In this document: positions 63,349-64,000 of the stretch, piece after piece
Layout: each line of letters starts with the position of its first letter
Position numbering within the stretch: position 1 is the stretch's first letter
NCBI RefSeq assembly: GCF_003061515.1
Contig: NZ_CP028924.1
Span: forward strand, 2,666,001 to 2,730,000
Direction: 5' to 3'
Length of the DNA: 64,000 nt
Source: Colwellia sp. Arc7-D
GTDB lineage: Bacteria > Pseudomonadota > Gammaproteobacteria > Enterobacterales > Alteromonadaceae
Translations under genes and position numbers: made by a program
The notes under the pieces: generated by a model
The model's input: the letters and a program-made list of their open reading frames with translations, nothing else
Told to the model about the DNA's origin: nothing
The model's database searches: none

Positions 63349-64000
63349 TTACTCCACAAGGTCTTTAATAGCATTGAGGTTGGTTTTTACATATTTTTTA
63401 TATGGCTTAAGTGATTCTTTACTGTCACCAATAATATGAAAATTGGCTTTTTTAGCCAGCTTGATGTTCATTTCTTCTACGTCATCAACCGATACTTGAA
63501 CTCTACCGCGTGGAAAACGATTCGATTTGTTAATCATATAAGCCACGTTTGGTGATATTGGGTAGTAGAAGTCGCACTCATGGTCTTCTGGTGCTTTAAT
63601 CTCGTCAGTCAATACTTGATGAATATTTACAATCGGCTGGTCAGAGGTAATAAACGGTGTATCTGTATCATTGATAAGCAAGCAATGAATATCGTCTTTT
63701 CTATCTAAGTACAGTGACCGCCCCATACTCATTCCAAACATATATCCAATGAACCACCAAGACTCTTGAGTCAGCTTCATTATATGGTTTACCTGTTCTT
63801 CCGTGGCTTTATCTAAACTAGGTCTAGATTTATCCAGTCCAGCACCTATCGAATCTTTAAAGTTCTTGGTTCTAGCAATCTGGTGACCGAAGAACTGCAA
63901 GAAATAAATCATATTCCGGTCGTTATCAAGTACAGATAAATCACGATTTGCCAGTGCTTTTAATACATCTTTAACCTCATCTTCATGAGCCGTGTGAAAA
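63349..64000 (-). CDS. DUF4238 domain protein (5' end outside window)
   Basis: The minus-strand frame stays open to the window edge, so the start is beyond 64000; about 216 residues are visible. The DUF4238 signature is clear: FLQFFGHQIARTKNF, LLINDTDTPFITSDQPIVN and DFYYPISPNVAYMI. The function of the family is unknown; it is frequent in accessory regions. An internal ATG at 63912 is not the likely start. Confidence 0.85.
   Translation of the reverse strand, partial: FHTAHEDEVKDVLKALANRDLSVLDNDRNMIYFLQFFGHQIARTKNFKDSIGAGLDKSRPSLDKATEEQVNHIMKLTQESWWFIGYMFGMSMGRSLYLDRKDDIHCLLINDTDTPFITSDQPIVNIHQVLTDEIKAPEDHECDFYYPISPNVAYMINKSNRFPRGRVQVSVDDVEEMNIKLAKKANFHIIGDSKESLKPYKKYVKTNLNAIKDLVE

Overview
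The window looks like AT-rich chromosome from a marine gammaproteobacterium of the order Alteromonadales, most likely Colwelliaceae (Colwellia or Thalassotalea type). This is inferred from gene content: lpoB/ycfL/COG3014, ydbH-ynbE-ydbL, a crfX-cmpX-sigX/oprF cluster, PEP-CTERM proteins with PrsT, and a bufferin operon. No marker gene that would fix the genus is present.

Layout, 1-47 kb (apparently core chromosome). 1-4.4 kb: an unknown membrane protein, fdhD, a DEDDh exonuclease, an MscS channel and a small DUF6435 gene. 4.6-9 kb: a membrane endonuclease/exonuclease/phosphatase protein, then a minus-strand cell-envelope operon COG3014-ycfL-lpoB-glycine zipper. 9.4-14.8 kb: three paralogous secreted SEL1-repeat proteins, two of them from a tandem duplication that also copied the 5' end of the neighbouring COG3014 gene, and a CadC/ToxR-type membrane regulator. 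15-17.9 kb: a bufferin-type RiPP operon (doxX, bufA, bufB, bufC) whose precursor has two core domains. 18.5-26.2 kb: housekeeping genes (DUF2750, SRAP, DUF938, an esterase) and the ydbH-ynbE-ydbL envelope operon. 26.4-29.7 kb: an ECF sigma factor with an MscS-type channel and a small membrane protein, divergent from an OprF-like porin; both transcription units carry the same ECF-type promoter with identical 16-bp spacing. 30-41 kb: a TonB-dependent receptor followed by a TVP38-disulfide oxidoreductase fusion, DUF547, a YnjBCD-type ABC transporter, a YnjF-like CDP-alcohol phosphatidyltransferase and a fatty acid hydroxylase. 41-46 kb: a secreted lipase, a PEP-CTERM protein behind a near-consensus sigma-54 promoter, and PrsT.

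47.1-64 kb (accessory region). A 23-bp fragment matching the 3' end of a tRNA gene, next to its terminator, marks a likely integration boundary. To its right are a LexA-controlled umuDC with a frameshifted umuC, a decayed stretch with repeats and a tiny arginine-rich ORF, an HNH nuclease, secreted endonuclease I, and a five-cassette integron array (five attC sites, no integrase) carrying HEPN-like, SLATT and unknown proteins. Next to the array is a group of dyad repeats including a 40-bp palindrome. The end of the window holds an ExeM-type secreted nuclease ending in a type I dockerin, apparently co-transcribed with a PEP-CTERM protein that looks like a cohesin. That pair is a candidate for a surface-tethered nuclease system. 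A DUF4238 gene runs off the right edge.

Most interesting observations: the cohesin/dockerin nuclease pair, the matched ECF promoters at the sigX/oprF locus, the doubled bufferin precursor, the integrase-less integron array, and the sigma-54 promoter before the PEP-CTERM gene.
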